This document shows, piece by piece, positions 16,740 to 26,728 of a DNA stretch of 64,000 nt. The notes under the pieces are model-generated. The model searched no databases and was not told where the DNA came from. It saw only the letters and a list, made by a program, of their open reading frames with translations. Position 1 is the stretch's first letter. Every line of letters begins with the position of its first letter. The stretch is from Paenibacillus albiflavus. GTDB taxonomy: Bacteria > Bacillota > Bacilli > Paenibacillales > NBRC-103111. Position numbers and translations under genes: made by a program. The stretch lies in contig NZ_SKFG01000031.1 in the NCBI RefSeq assembly GCF_004344915.1, forward strand, positions 1-64,000. Reading direction: 5' to 3'.

Positions 16740-19145
16740 GTGCGGTTATTAGAAGGAATATTTCATTCTATAAGAAAAAGTTATAGCAAGTACATATCTA
16801 TTGCTATCCAATTGACGCTGTGCTGTATGCTGCTCATGATGTTAGTGCCAGCAGAGGCGAAGGCAGCAGATCATAAGATAAGCATCAAGACGGAATTAGG
16901 ACTAAATCCATATACCAACTCGAAATTGAATCGTATGAATCCTGTTCGAGTTGAACTTACAAGTGACACAGCAGACATTAGTGGGGACTTGGTTATTCAA
17001 ATAGGTACGATGAATACCAAGGATGTTAGCTATGTGCAGCATGTTGAATTGCCGAAAGGCGTTACGAAAGAGCTCATATTCAATCTCCCTGGTGGAATTT
17101 ACTCGAAGGATAATAATAGTGTACGCTTCTATCAAGATTCAGTAGAAAGCGGTAGAGTGATTCCCTTCGCAACTGGAGCGGAAAGTCTATTCTCTAGTTC
17201 ATTCTCTGGCGGGACTGTAGCGGTTCTATCAGGCGATAAGGATACTTTCAATTTCTTATCTTTGCTTAATCAGCAACGATATAGCTTAGAAGTGTTCCCG
17301 ATATCAATAGATCGACTTCCAGCTAGCGCCAATATGCTAGATGCGATTGATGTCTTAGCGATCAATCAGTTCCCATCCGAAACCTTATCTAATGCTCAGA
17401 TTGAAGCGATTACGAATTGGGTAAATAACGGAGGCACACTTATTCTGTCAGGGGGAGCGGGTTTTGCCAAAACAGCATCGCCATTCCAAAAGCTGCTTCC
17501 TGTGGAATTTGAGGGTACTACCTCTATACAGAATCTATCAAGTTTAGCTGAATTTACAGGAAAAGAGCTTCAATTGACGGATCCCTTCACCTTGTCGCTT
17601 GCGAAGCCTCTTCCAGAGAGTGAAGTTATCTTGAAGCAGGATGAAATTCCACTTGTTGTGTCCAAATCGTTTGGTACAGGCAAAGTTATTTATGCTGCTT
17701 ATGATGTTGCCTTGCAGCCTGTATCGAATTGGAACGGGCATTCACTGATGTGGGGAGACATCCTCCAAGATAAACTTAAAGAATATAATCAGCAAAATGG
17801 GATGTACTATCGTGGTGATCCCGATTGGATGCTCAATAATGCGCTTGATTATTTTCCATCTATTCAATCACCACCATTTGGCATGCTAGCCATTCTATTA
17901 GTTATATATGCGATTATTGTAGCACCTCTATTATATTTGATTCTCAAAAAATTCGATAAGCGCGAATGGTCATGGGTAATCATACCTTCGATTGCTGTCC
18001 TATCAAGTTTTGTTATTTATTTCGTAGGCGCGAAGGACAAAACAGCGATAGTCAGCCATACAATCAGCACAATAGAGCTGGATGGCAAAGGGCAAGGGAA
18101 ACGAAGTGGAGGAACCGCTCTATTCGCTCCTGGAAGCGGGAATTACACGCTGTCCATTGATAAAATGACTACACCTTTACCGTTCTACTCTTTGAACAAC
18201 AGTTTGCAGAATTTAAGAGGTGAGACTGAGCTATACATACGTTCTGAAGCAGATACAAATGTAATTGAATTTATGAAAGTTCCTTTCTGGTCTGTTCGTA
18301 AAACACTTCTTCAGGATACAGGAAGCAAACCGCTTGGTGCGCTGACTGGGGATTTATCGATTACAGCTGCAGGGACGTTGGAAGGAAAGATTACAAATAA
18401 TACAGAATCCGATTTACAGGATGCTTTTGTCGTATATGGCAATCAATATATCAGTTTAGGTGAAATTAAGCGTAAGGACACCGTGTCCGTTTTGTTACAA
18501 GCAAATCAAGGGCCGACTAATTCCGTCTATAGTGATATAGGATATATGATCTATCCTTATACGAGCCAGAATGATGACAAAGAACGGCAAAGACAACTTG
18601 TTAATTATTATGCAAATAAAAACATGCTGTCCAATTATGATCCGATATTTCTGGCATGGAGCAATGATCAAGGGTTTGATTATCTAGTGGATGGTAAAAC
18701 GATTCGGAATGATCAATTAACAATGTGGACACAAGAGCTTAAGCTAAGCGTTGTTCATGGTCAACAGATCACAATACCAATGGGCTATATTAAGCCAGAG
18801 GTAAGCGAAGTTAACTCTCAAGGCTATACTTCTGATGGTCGGATGCAGATGCTAAATATGAAAGATGGCTATGTTGTAGTTGATTATATGCTGCCCAAAG
18901 TAGAAGGCGCCAAATATTCAGAGCTGACCATTGATTATGTGCAAGGAAATGTTACGGCTGAAGCTTGGAATTACGAGGAGAATAAATGGGAACCCGTTTA
19001 CTTAAATTCTCCGCTCAAACTGGATCGAGCAGCCTTAGTACCCTATATAGATAATGGTAAAAAAATACAATTAAAGCTAACAGTGGCTACTGGTGGAGAT
19101 GTCGTTTTTCCAGGCATTGCGCTTAAGGGAGAGGTGACGCCATGA
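16740..19145 (+). CDS. large exported membrane protein with a GATase/ThuA-like domain
   Basis: Unnamed protein of 801 residues. An N-terminal signal or anchor segment (about 20-42) is followed by a beta-rich domain, a Rossmann-like glutamine-amidotransferase/ThuA-like region (about 160-340, including WVNNGGTLILSGGAGF), two membrane segments (about 378-400 and 410-428) and a C-terminal beta-rich region of about 370 residues. The amidotransferase-like part lacks an obvious catalytic Cys nucleophile, so it is probably structural. GTG start with GGAGAGGAG upstream. It is the first gene of an eight-gene operon and overlaps the ABC ATPase gene by 4 bp. It may be the extracytoplasmic partner of the transporter; this is inference. 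Confidence 0.8.
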   Translation: MRLLEGIFHSIRKSYSKYISIAIQLTLCCMLLMMLVPAEAKAADHKISIKTELGLNPYTNSKLNRMNPVRVELTSDTADISGDLVIQIGTMNTKDVSYVQHVELPKGVTKELIFNLPGGIYSKDNNSVRFYQDSVESGRVIPFATGAESLFSSSFSGGTVAVLSGDKDTFNFLSLLNQQRYSLEVFPISIDRLPASANMLDAIDVLAINQFPSETLSNAQIEAITNWVNNGGTLILSGGAGFAKTASPFQKLLPVEFEGTTSIQNLSSLAEFTGKELQLTDPFTLSLAKPLPESEVILKQDEIPLVVSKSFGTGKVIYAAYDVALQPVSNWNGHSLMWGDILQDKLKEYNQQNGMYYRGDPDWMLNNALDYFPSIQSPPFGMLAILLVIYAIIVAPLLYLILKKFDKREWSWVIIPSIAVLSSFVIYFVGAKDKTAIVSHTISTIELDGKGQGKRSGGTALFAPGSGNYTLSIDKMTTPLPFYSLNNSLQNLRGETELYIRSEADTNVIEFMKVPFWSVRKTLLQDTGSKPLGALTGDLSITAAGTLEGKITNNTESDLQDAFVVYGNQYISLGEIKRKDTVSVLLQANQGPTNSVYSDIGYMIYPYTSQNDDKERQRQLVNYYANKNMLSNYDPIFLAWSNDQGFDYLVDGKTIRNDQLTMWTQELKLSVVHGQQITIPMGYIKPEVSEVNSQGYTSDGRMQMLNMKDGYVVVDYMLPKVEGAKYSELTIDYVQGNVTAEAWNYEENKWEPVYLNSPLKLDRAALVPYIDNGKKIQLKLTVATGGDVVFPGIALKGEVTP

Positions 19146-20071
19146 TTGAGATCAAGAATTTAACCAAAACTTATGGATCATTTACAGCACTTCAATCCCT
19201 CGACATGCAAGTGGATAAAGGAACCGTATTCGGCTTTGTTGGACCGAACGGAGCAGGTAAATCAACGACAATGTCCATACTTGCCACGCTATTGTTGCCA
19301 ACCTCAGGTACAGCAAGAGTTGGTGGATATGAAGTTACGCAGCATCCGAAGGAAGTACGTAAGCTGATTGGATACATGCCTGATTTCTTTGGGGTATATG
19401 ACCAGTTTAAGACGGTGGAATACTTGCATTTCTATGGTGCAAGCTATGGGATTCCAAGAGCCGAGAGAGATAAGCTAATTCCACAGCTATTAGAGCTAGT
19501 GAATTTGACAGATAAGGCTGATTTCTATGTCGATACATTGTCACGGGGGATGAAACAACGTTTATGTCTCGCTAGAAGTTTAGTCCATGATCCGGAGCTG
19601 TTGATTCTTGATGAACCGGCATCTGGACTTGATCCTAGGGCTAGAATTGAAATGCGTGAGATTCTTAAGGAACTTAAAGCAATGGGTAAAACGATTATTA
19701 TTTCCTCGCATATTCTACCTGAGCTTGCCGAAATGGTAGATGAAATCGGCGTTATTGAACATGGCCAATTGATTGCCAAGGGTAGAGTACAGGATATACA
19801 GAATCAGATCAAAGCGAACCGTATTTTACATGTAAGGCTGATGGAGCGTTCAGAAGAAGCAACTGAATTCTTGCGCGACGAACAACATGTATCCATGGTG
19901 CTGCATGATGCCCAAGGCGTACATATTCATTTTAGCGGTAACGATGAAGAACAGGTACACTTGCTGCGCAAGCTGATGGATAAGGGCTATCCCGTTATCT
20001 CATTCAATGAAGCACAAACGAACTTGGAAGATGTGTTCCTGGAGATTACGAGAGGAGGGATTCAGCCGTGA
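19142..20071 (+). CDS. ABC-2 type transporter ATP-binding protein
   Basis: ABC ATPase of 309 residues, similar to drug, lantibiotic or gliding-type exporters (CcmA family). Walker A is GPNGAGKST, the signature region LSRGMKQRLCLARSL has Arg in place of the usual first Gly, and Walker B is LLILDEPASGLDPRAR. A C-terminal domain of about 90 residues is typical of the family. It overlaps its neighbours by ATGA on both sides (19142-19145 and 20068-20071), so its partner is the permease immediately downstream. Confidence 0.93.
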   Translation: MIEIKNLTKTYGSFTALQSLDMQVDKGTVFGFVGPNGAGKSTTMSILATLLLPTSGTARVGGYEVTQHPKEVRKLIGYMPDFFGVYDQFKTVEYLHFYGASYGIPRAERDKLIPQLLELVNLTDKADFYVDTLSRGMKQRLCLARSLVHDPELLILDEPASGLDPRARIEMREILKELKAMGKTIIISSHILPELAEMVDEIGVIEHGQLIAKGRVQDIQNQIKANRILHVRLMERSEEATEFLRDEQHVSMVLHDAQGVHIHFSGNDEEQVHLLRKLMDKGYPVISFNEAQTNLEDVFLEITRGGIQP

Positions 20072-20982
20072 AACGTATCAATTTGCGTCAAATATTAACG
20101 AATCCAATGCTAGACAAGGAATTTCGTCTGCGCATGCGAACGCCAAGGTATACGTTCTCTTTGCTATTTTACATTCTAGCGCTGAGTTTAGTGGCGATGG
20201 GATATATTTATATGTCTAATGGTCTCTTTCAATCAGGTCAGAACCGATTCAATCCAGAATCTAGTCGAATAATGTTCTATATTCTATCCATCGGACAACT
20301 CATTCTTGTTGCTTTCATGACGCCAGGACTGACAGCAGGTGTCATAAGTGGCGAAAGAGAGAAGCAGACGCTAAACATTCTGCTTACGACGCAGCAAAGC
20401 TCGGCATCGATTATTCTAAGTAAGCTTGTCTCATCGCTAAGCTTTATGACACTGATCGTCATTGCAACATTGCCTATTTATAGCATTGTTTTCTTATATG
20501 GAGGAATTTCACCAAAACAGCTATTGCTCGTTTTCCTCTTCTATTTATTCATTATGCTATTGCTTGGATCACTAGGGGTGCTGTTCTCGACAGTATTCAA
20601 ACGAACTGTTGTAGCCATTATCGTAACTTATGGCGTGGGTGGATTTATTTTCCTCGGGACGGGGCTGTTGTATATCTTCCTCATGGCGGTGTCGGATCGT
20701 GGATATTCATCAATCATAACAAATTCGACCTATTCGTGGGTGGGATATATCCTCGGATTGAATCCGGCAGGGGCGTTGATGAGTATTTTTGAAGAAGGCT
20801 TCTCCAAGCAGGTGTTTCTAATGAGAGGTGCTAATGTCGGTACAGCAAGCGCGCCAATCGAATTATGGCTGGAGTTCGTTCTGTTCTACTCTATCATTAT
20901 CATTGGAGCATTATGGCTTAGTATTCGTAAGATTAGGCCAGTGGCTCGCAAGAGCAAAGAATTTCAAGTGGAACAAGTATAG
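20068..20982 (+). CDS. ABC-2 type transporter permease
   Basis: Membrane protein of 304 residues with about six transmembrane segments. It starts with a cytoplasmic NPMLDKEFRLRMRTPRY stretch and contains GVISGEREKQTLNILLTTQ, the cytoplasmic coupling motif of ABC-2/ABC2_membrane_2 permeases such as NatB or GldF relatives. A long loop before the last helix carries the sequence MRGANVGTASAPIELW. It is the only permease of the system, so it would work as a homodimer. Exporter function is inferred; the substrate is unknown. Confidence 0.9.
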   Translation: MKRINLRQILTNPMLDKEFRLRMRTPRYTFSLLFYILALSLVAMGYIYMSNGLFQSGQNRFNPESSRIMFYILSIGQLILVAFMTPGLTAGVISGEREKQTLNILLTTQQSSASIILSKLVSSLSFMTLIVIATLPIYSIVFLYGGISPKQLLLVFLFYLFIMLLLGSLGVLFSTVFKRTVVAIIVTYGVGGFIFLGTGLLYIFLMAVSDRGYSSIITNSTYSWVGYILGLNPAGALMSIFEEGFSKQVFLMRGANVGTASAPIELWLEFVLFYSIIIIGALWLSIRKIRPVARKSKEFQVEQV

Positions 20983-21021
20983 GTCGAATTAAAATTAAGG
21001 GTGAAGAGAAGGGTGAATCAA

Positions 21022-22734
21022 ATGAAAGCAGAATCTGAAGATCAGTTTCCAGCACAAGTAAATATGAAGTCTAAGGAACTGCTTCATTTGCTTGCTCCTG
21101 TGCAGCGGCGGCTTCGACTTTTTGAAATTTTGCGATGCCTATACTGGGGGATTATTGGAGGTTCAGCTGCTGCTCTGGTTTGGTTGATAATGGGTAGATT
21201 CATTCCGGTGCCCTATTTATATGAAGTCGCAGGTATCACAATTCTAGCAGGTGCTCTAAGTGGGGTGATAGGGGGAATTGCTCGTAGAATACCACATTCA
21301 CAATCTGCCCATATCATAGATTCAGCAGATAAGAGCAATGCGGTGATCACTGCTTTGCATTATATACAGGATGAATCGCCAATTGTACAGCTACAGCGTG
21401 AACAGGCAATCGAGGTCGCCAATAGATTCGGAACGGACATTCGATCGAATATGCCTCTGCCTTCACAACGTAAGCCATTCATTGTTGGCTGCTTATGTTT
21501 AGCTATCGTTGTGGCGCTCGCCTTGATACCGAATCCAATGGACGAGATGCGTACTAAGCAGGAACAAATACGCAATCTGGTGCAAGAACAACAGATGAAG
21601 ATCGAGGAGCTCAAGCAATTGTTAGAGGCTAAAGAGCTTCCAACAGCAACGAGGGAAGTAGCGAAGCAGTCCATCGAGCGGCTAGAGGAGAGATTGAAAG
21701 ATTCCAAAAGTATCGATCAAGCTTTAGAGAATATGGAAAAGTCAATGAAAGAAATGCAAGCTCTTGCGAATGATTTAAAGAAAGAGCAAGCGAAGGCTGA
21801 GCAAATGCTTCGTGATTTGGAAAAGCAAAGTATGCTCGCGCAAGTAGCCAAATCGATGCGCCAAGGTGATCCGAATCAATTGCAGCAAGCGATGAATGAG
21901 CTTAAGCAGAATGTTAATAAACTTAGTCCTGAAGCGAAGGAAGCGCTAGCCAAGCAGCTTGAGCAGTTCGCTCAGCAGATGCCGCAGGATGGCAAAGCAG
22001 AGAGTGACGCGCTGCGCAAAGCACTCGAGGCCGCTGCGGCAGCTGCGAAGCAAGATGGCGATGCGAGTGAACTGCAAGACAAGCTGGCGGAGCTGGATAA
22101 GCAGCTCGCCGAAGCGCTGGCGAAGATGGGCGCATCGAAGCAAGCCCTAGCTGCGTTGCAAGCGCAGCAAGCACAGCTTGGCGAGCTAGGGGAACAGCTC
22201 GCTAAGCAAGGCTCGGCGGCAGGACTCGCCGTCGCTAAGGGATGGTCCGCCGCGCAGGCGTCGGCGGACGGTCTTGACGCGGCGGGAGGCGGGGACGCCG
22301 CGGATAATGCGGCGTGGGATGAAGCCGCCGCTAAAGCGCAAGGCGCTGGCAATGGCAATGCCAGCGGCAATGGCTCAGGTGCCGGTGCTGCTTCAGGCAA
22401 CGGTGCTGGCAGTGGGCAAGGCACTGGCATAGGAGCAGGTCAAGGCGGCTCCGGGGCTGGTGTAGGTGTAGGAGACCGCAACCTAGTCATGACGCCGAGA
22501 AAGTATGAAGGTACGGGCGATATATATAAAGACAATGGTCCTAACTCCGGTAAAGGTGGGGAAGTCCAGAAGGGCGGTACATCTCCGATGGTTGACGGCG
22601 TAAGCAGACCTTATGAGGAAGTATACAATCAGTATGCTGCAGAAGCGAAGGATGCGCTGAATCGTGCACCATTGCCAGAGCGAATGCAAGGACTTGTAGA
22701 GCAATACTTTTTGGAGATTCAACCTAATCCATAG
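21022..22734 (+). CDS. coiled-coil membrane protein with Gly/Ala-rich tail
   Basis: Protein of 570 residues not assigned to a named family. Two or three membrane segments at the N-terminus (about 40-90 and 155-175) are followed by a long charged coiled coil (about 180-400) of Glu/Lys/Gln heptads, then an Ala-rich and Gly/Asn/Ser-rich low-complexity stretch (about 400-490). It ends in a conserved-looking tail with LNRAPLPERMQGLVEQYF. That tail resembles DUF4175/TIGR02302-like proteins found beside MoxR-VWA genes, though I am not certain. The ATG at 21022 has GAAGGGTG just upstream; a GTG at 21001 is a less likely start. The DNA at roughly 21960-22470 is visibly richer in G+C than its surroundings because of the Ala/Gly codons. 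Confidence 0.8.
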   Translation: MKAESEDQFPAQVNMKSKELLHLLAPVQRRLRLFEILRCLYWGIIGGSAAALVWLIMGRFIPVPYLYEVAGITILAGALSGVIGGIARRIPHSQSAHIIDSADKSNAVITALHYIQDESPIVQLQREQAIEVANRFGTDIRSNMPLPSQRKPFIVGCLCLAIVVALALIPNPMDEMRTKQEQIRNLVQEQQMKIEELKQLLEAKELPTATREVAKQSIERLEERLKDSKSIDQALENMEKSMKEMQALANDLKKEQAKAEQMLRDLEKQSMLAQVAKSMRQGDPNQLQQAMNELKQNVNKLSPEAKEALAKQLEQFAQQMPQDGKAESDALRKALEAAAAAAKQDGDASELQDKLAELDKQLAEALAKMGASKQALAALQAQQAQLGELGEQLAKQGSAAGLAVAKGWSAAQASADGLDAAGGGDAADNAAWDEAAAKAQGAGNGNASGNGSGAGAASGNGAGSGQGTGIGAGQGGSGAGVGVGDRNLVMTPRKYEGTGDIYKDNGPNSGKGGEVQKGGTSPMVDGVSRPYEEVYNQYAAEAKDALNRAPLPERMQGLVEQYFLEIQPNP

Positions 22735-22762
22735 CGTCATATGCATAGAGGAGAGATTACGG

Positions 22763-23752
22763 ATGGTAGATTTGAAGGTGCAATTGGAAGAATGGTCGGA
22801 GACGATCACATCTGTTAGAGAACAGGTGGAGCGAGTGATCGTTGGACAGCAGGATGTAGTGGAACAACTGCTCTGGTGTATTTTTGCTGGGGGACATGCG
22901 CTGCTTGAAGGGATTCCGGGTCTTGGCAAAACAAAGCTTGTCCAGACTGTAGCCGATGCGCTTAAGCTGTCCTTTTCGAGAATTCAGTTCACCCCCGATT
23001 TGATGCCGACGGATATTACAGGTACGAATATTATTCAATTTGGTGCACAAGGGGAAACTTCCTATCGTTTTCAATCGGGGCCGATTTTCAGTCATATTGT
23101 ACTAGCGGATGAAATCAACCGAGCAACACCCAAAACGCAAAGTGCGCTGCTAGAAGCCATGCAGGAGAAGACCGTTACGATTGGTGGGGAAACGCATCGA
23201 CTCCCATTGCCATTCTTTGTCCTGGCGACACAAAACCCGATAGAGAATGAAGGAACATACCCGCTTCCAGAAGCACAGTTAGACCGCTTTATGATCAAAA
23301 TAAATGTATCTTATCCAACACGAGATGAGCTTAAAGAAATCGTTCGTCGCACAACGTCAGCCATTCACCTGCAGGCGGAGGCAGTAGCTACAGCTGAGCA
23401 AGTGCTGGACGTACAGCTTGGAGCTAAAGGCGTATTGGTTGCGGATGAAGTGCTGGATTATGCGGTTCGACTGATGATGATGTCACATCCTGATCAGGAA
23501 TCTGTACCGGATTCTGTTCGTAAGTATGTCAGATTCGGTTCAGGACCTCGGGGCATACAATCGATTATTTCGATTAGTAAAGTACGTGCGCTAACTGCGG
23601 GTCGATTGCATGTCTCGGTGGGTGACATTCAGAAGGTCGCTGTGCCCGCGCTTAGACATCGACTGTTGCTGAATTATGAAGGACAAGCGATGAGAGTTTC
23701 GACAGATACGATCATCGAAGACATGATTGCTGCGATGGAGAAATCGCGATGA
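22763..23752 (+). CDS. MoxR-family AAA+ ATPase
   Basis: AAA+ ATPase of 329 residues. MoxR proteins act as chaperones that mature complexes containing von Willebrand A proteins. Walker A is GIPGLGKTK, Walker B is ILADEINRA (written here as VLADEINRATP), sensor 1 lies in VLATQNPIENEGTYPLPEAQLDRF and the lid domain has DSVRKYVRFGSGPRG. The start codon follows GGAGAG, and the gene overlaps the DUF58 gene by 4 bp. It sits between the coiled-coil protein and the DUF58/VWA genes, the usual context of MoxR proteins. Confidence 0.95.
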   Translation: MVDLKVQLEEWSETITSVREQVERVIVGQQDVVEQLLWCIFAGGHALLEGIPGLGKTKLVQTVADALKLSFSRIQFTPDLMPTDITGTNIIQFGAQGETSYRFQSGPIFSHIVLADEINRATPKTQSALLEAMQEKTVTIGGETHRLPLPFFVLATQNPIENEGTYPLPEAQLDRFMIKINVSYPTRDELKEIVRRTTSAIHLQAEAVATAEQVLDVQLGAKGVLVADEVLDYAVRLMMMSHPDQESVPDSVRKYVRFGSGPRGIQSIISISKVRALTAGRLHVSVGDIQKVAVPALRHRLLLNYEGQAMRVSTDTIIEDMIAAMEKSR

Positions 23753-24699
23753 CAGCTGGCAAACTTTTTTTGCCGAGTGGGCTTCTGCTTCAGTTAGAGC
23801 AGCTTACATTAGTAGCCAAGCGCCGTATAAGAGGAACGATGCAAGGGAAGAGGAGGTCCAAACAGCTTGGATCTTCCTTGGAGTTTGCTGATTATCGCGA
23901 ATATGCGCCAGGTGATGATATACGTCGGTTTGATTGGAGTGTGTACGGTCGAACTGGCAAGCCATTTATTAAGCAATACATGGATGAACAAGAGCTGCAG
24001 GTTCATCTGTTCATTGATGCGTCGCGTTCGATGAATTTTGGTGAGGATTCAAGTGGTTTGCTTGTAGAAGGCGGCAAGTTGGCCAATAAACTTGAATATG
24101 CCAAGCAATTGGCAGCGAGTATCGGCTATATCGCACTAGCAGCCTATGATCGTGTGGATGCGGCTAGTTTTACAGATCAGATTGATAACCATACACCTCT
24201 TATGCGAGGTAGAGGATCGGCAGAGCGCCTGTTTCATTTTATACAGAAGATAGAAGGACAGCCGTTAAATAAAGGTGGGATTAACGCCGATAATCTGTAT
24301 TTTGCACGACCATTTATGAATCCATATGCATTATCGCGTCAGCAAGGAATGACATGGGTATTCTCAGATTTTCTAGCGGAGCAGGGTGTGGAGGAAGCAC
24401 TTTCTTATTTATTATCTGCCAAACAAGAGGTCGTTGTCGTTCAAGTGTTGCACCCGCAAGAGCTGGAGCCTAAGCTTGTCGGGGATTTGAGATTAATTGA
24501 CAGCGAGCATAGTGGCGGTAAGGATGTGGCGATCTCTAATCGCGTGCTTCGTGATTATCAAGAAGTGATTGCTGAATATACGGATGGGTTAAAGCAATAT
24601 TGCCATGAACGTGGACTAACTTATATTAGGGCGCGCACGGATATACCGCTTCATGATATGGTTTTGCAGGTCATGCGGTATACAGGTCTAGTGCAATAA
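23749..24699 (+). CDS. DUF58 domain-containing protein
   Basis: Protein of 316 residues with the DUF58 signature GSSLEFADYREYAPGDDIRR followed by DWSVYGRTGKPFIK and a VWA-like core with the metal site DASRSM. No membrane segments are evident, which is short for DUF58 proteins; many relatives carry two N-terminal helices. It is translationally coupled to moxR through an ATGA overlap. It likely belongs to a MoxR-regulated membrane complex with the two VWA proteins downstream. Confidence 0.93.
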   Translation: MTAGKLFLPSGLLLQLEQLTLVAKRRIRGTMQGKRRSKQLGSSLEFADYREYAPGDDIRRFDWSVYGRTGKPFIKQYMDEQELQVHLFIDASRSMNFGEDSSGLLVEGGKLANKLEYAKQLAASIGYIALAAYDRVDAASFTDQIDNHTPLMRGRGSAERLFHFIQKIEGQPLNKGGINADNLYFARPFMNPYALSRQQGMTWVFSDFLAEQGVEEALSYLLSAKQEVVVVQVLHPQELEPKLVGDLRLIDSEHSGGKDVAISNRVLRDYQEVIAEYTDGLKQYCHERGLTYIRARTDIPLHDMVLQVMRYTGLVQ

Positions 24700-24739
24700 T
24701 AGAGAACAACTAAGGATCAAGAGAAAGCAGGTGAGGTAC

Positions 24740-26728
24740 ATGCGGTTTGGATCATTCGCGAGCATCGGATTTATCGTAGCGTTAGGCGCGATTATTGTGA
24801 TGTATTTACTTAAACGTAAATATGTCGATACCGTAGTACCCAGCCATATGCTGTGGAATCGTGTGCTTCGTAATTTGGAAGCGAACAAGCCTTGGCAGAA
24901 GCTTCGTAATCAAATGTTATTTTGGATTCAAATGTTGATTGCTGCACTCCTCGTACTGGCGCTAATGGAGCCGGTTATTCCCTATGAGAAGGAGGTAAAA
25001 TCACATCTCGTTCTTGTGGTTGATACCTCAGCTAGTATGAGTGCGACTGATATGCAGAATAATCGAGGTGACTCAAATGCTCGGATTGATCAGATGAAGT
25101 CGAAGCTCAGAGAATTCGTAAATGGACCAGCTAGCAAGAGTGAAATTACACTGATTCGAATCGCTGATCAGCCTGAACTCTTGGAGTCACGGCAAACGGA
25201 TAAGAATCTGGTGCTTCAATCGATTGATCAATTAACTGTGAATTATGGCGTTAGTGCCTATCGCGAGACCATGTCATTAGCAAGCTCCCTAACTCGATTG
25301 GAGAAGGATGCAGAGATTGTTGTTTATACCGATGAACAGTGGCCTGAACAATCAGCAGGCATTACATATAACGTTCCTGTGCGTGTGGAATCCATTGTTG
25401 GAACAGGTGATAATATCGCGATTGCTCAGTTCGGTGTCAAATTGCCAGCATCTGGCGCTGCGGATAAGGTGCAAGGCGTGGCTGTAATCCGCAATTGGTC
25501 AAGCATCACTCGCACCATGGATGCTGTACTAACAATCGGTGAAGAAGCCCAAGTTGGTGAAGTGCATACCCTTACACTCGAACCAGGGAAACAACAAACA
25601 CTTCAATTTACTAATTTGCCAGTCGCGTCGTATTATGGGTTGCAACTGGATGTAGAAGATAGCATACAGGCTGACAACAGGGCGTATGCCTTCTTGTCTG
25701 ATCAAGGTCAAGCAAGAGTTTTGCTAGTAACGGAAGGTAATTTATTTTTGGAAAAGGCATTGCAGCTATCAGGAGCCCAAGTGGTGAAAATCCAAATTCC
25801 ATCAGATGGCAATAGTGAAAATTTCGCTGATATGCCAAAAGATACGATTATCGTACCTGATACGAAATTGGATATGGTCATTTTGGATCATGTGGCCGAT
25901 CCTTACATTGAATCAACAGAATGGAAGGAACTAATTGCGCAGCATCCTGTATGGCGAATTGGAAGTACAACTGCAAAGCAAATAGCTCCAATTACAAGTA
26001 CATTTGAAATTGACGAACATCCAATAAACCGATACATACGGATGGCAGACACTCATATAGCTCAGCTGGATGATATTCAATCTGTCTCTTGGGGACAGCC
26101 CATTATCAAGCTTGGTGAGAATCCTGTCATATTTGCCGGAACAGAGCAAGGTCAGCCACGTTTAACATTTAATTTTGATTTGCATCAGTCGGATTTGCCG
26201 CTTCGATCGGAGTTTCCAATCTTGGTACGTAACAGCATCGATTGGTTAAGTGAATCCCGGATGACAACATTAGGACGTTTAACAGCAGGATCGACTAAAG
26301 AGATTCCATTATCTCCAAGAGCTGCGCGAGTGGAATGGAAGCAGCTAACCAGCAATATTGATGCTTCTAAACAAACAGTTTCAGCTTCCTCGGAGCAGTC
26401 TCAAACGTCTGGCGTGACGGCGTATCAGACAGTTCCTGCTATACCTGGTTTATATCAATTAGAGCAGTATGATGCTGCTGGAGTCCGTATTTCGTATGCA
26501 CTTGCAGAAGTTGCAATGGATGCCGCAGAGTCCAATGTACTGCAGCAGGAGAAGTTAAGCTTTCAAATCAAGAATATGAATCAAGCAGAGGGGATTGCAG
26601 CTGACCAAATGCTTGCTGATGATTCAAATACCCCTTCTGGAATGCAGCTTACGACTTGGTTAGCGTTATTCATTATGGCATTGCTGCTGTTAGAGTGGGG
26701 GGTGTACCAGCGTGGGAATTCAATTTGA
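24740..26728 (+). CDS. BatA-like membrane protein with VWA domain
   Basis: Protein of 662 residues. The N-terminus is BatA-like, with two membrane segments (about 2-22 and 50-75) around the motif VPSHMLWNRVLRNLEANKPW. A von Willebrand A domain follows with the metal site DTSAS (about residues 93-97) and Thr in VYTDEQW. A large extracytoplasmic region and a C-terminal membrane helix (about 636-656) complete it. The ATG at 24740 has GGTGAGG directly upstream. The following gene overlaps it by 17 bp. BatA proteins work with MoxR and DUF58 partners; their role in Firmicutes is not established. Confidence 0.9.
   Translation: MRFGSFASIGFIVALGAIIVMYLLKRKYVDTVVPSHMLWNRVLRNLEANKPWQKLRNQMLFWIQMLIAALLVLALMEPVIPYEKEVKSHLVLVVDTSASMSATDMQNNRGDSNARIDQMKSKLREFVNGPASKSEITLIRIADQPELLESRQTDKNLVLQSIDQLTVNYGVSAYRETMSLASSLTRLEKDAEIVVYTDEQWPEQSAGITYNVPVRVESIVGTGDNIAIAQFGVKLPASGAADKVQGVAVIRNWSSITRTMDAVLTIGEEAQVGEVHTLTLEPGKQQTLQFTNLPVASYYGLQLDVEDSIQADNRAYAFLSDQGQARVLLVTEGNLFLEKALQLSGAQVVKIQIPSDGNSENFADMPKDTIIVPDTKLDMVILDHVADPYIESTEWKELIAQHPVWRIGSTTAKQIAPITSTFEIDEHPINRYIRMADTHIAQLDDIQSVSWGQPIIKLGENPVIFAGTEQGQPRLTFNFDLHQSDLPLRSEFPILVRNSIDWLSESRMTTLGRLTAGSTKEIPLSPRAARVEWKQLTSNIDASKQTVSASSEQSQTSGVTAYQTVPAIPGLYQLEQYDAAGVRISYALAEVAMDAAESNVLQQEKLSFQIKNMNQAEGIAADQMLADDSNTPSGMQLTTWLALFIMALLLLEWGVYQRGNSI

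Noticed and set aside
21972-22430. 152-codon minus-strand frame rich in Ala, Pro and Cys opposite the Gly/Ala tail
   Set aside because: It is the antisense shadow of a GC-rich low-complexity coding region, with no ribosome site, in the middle of a well-supported operon.
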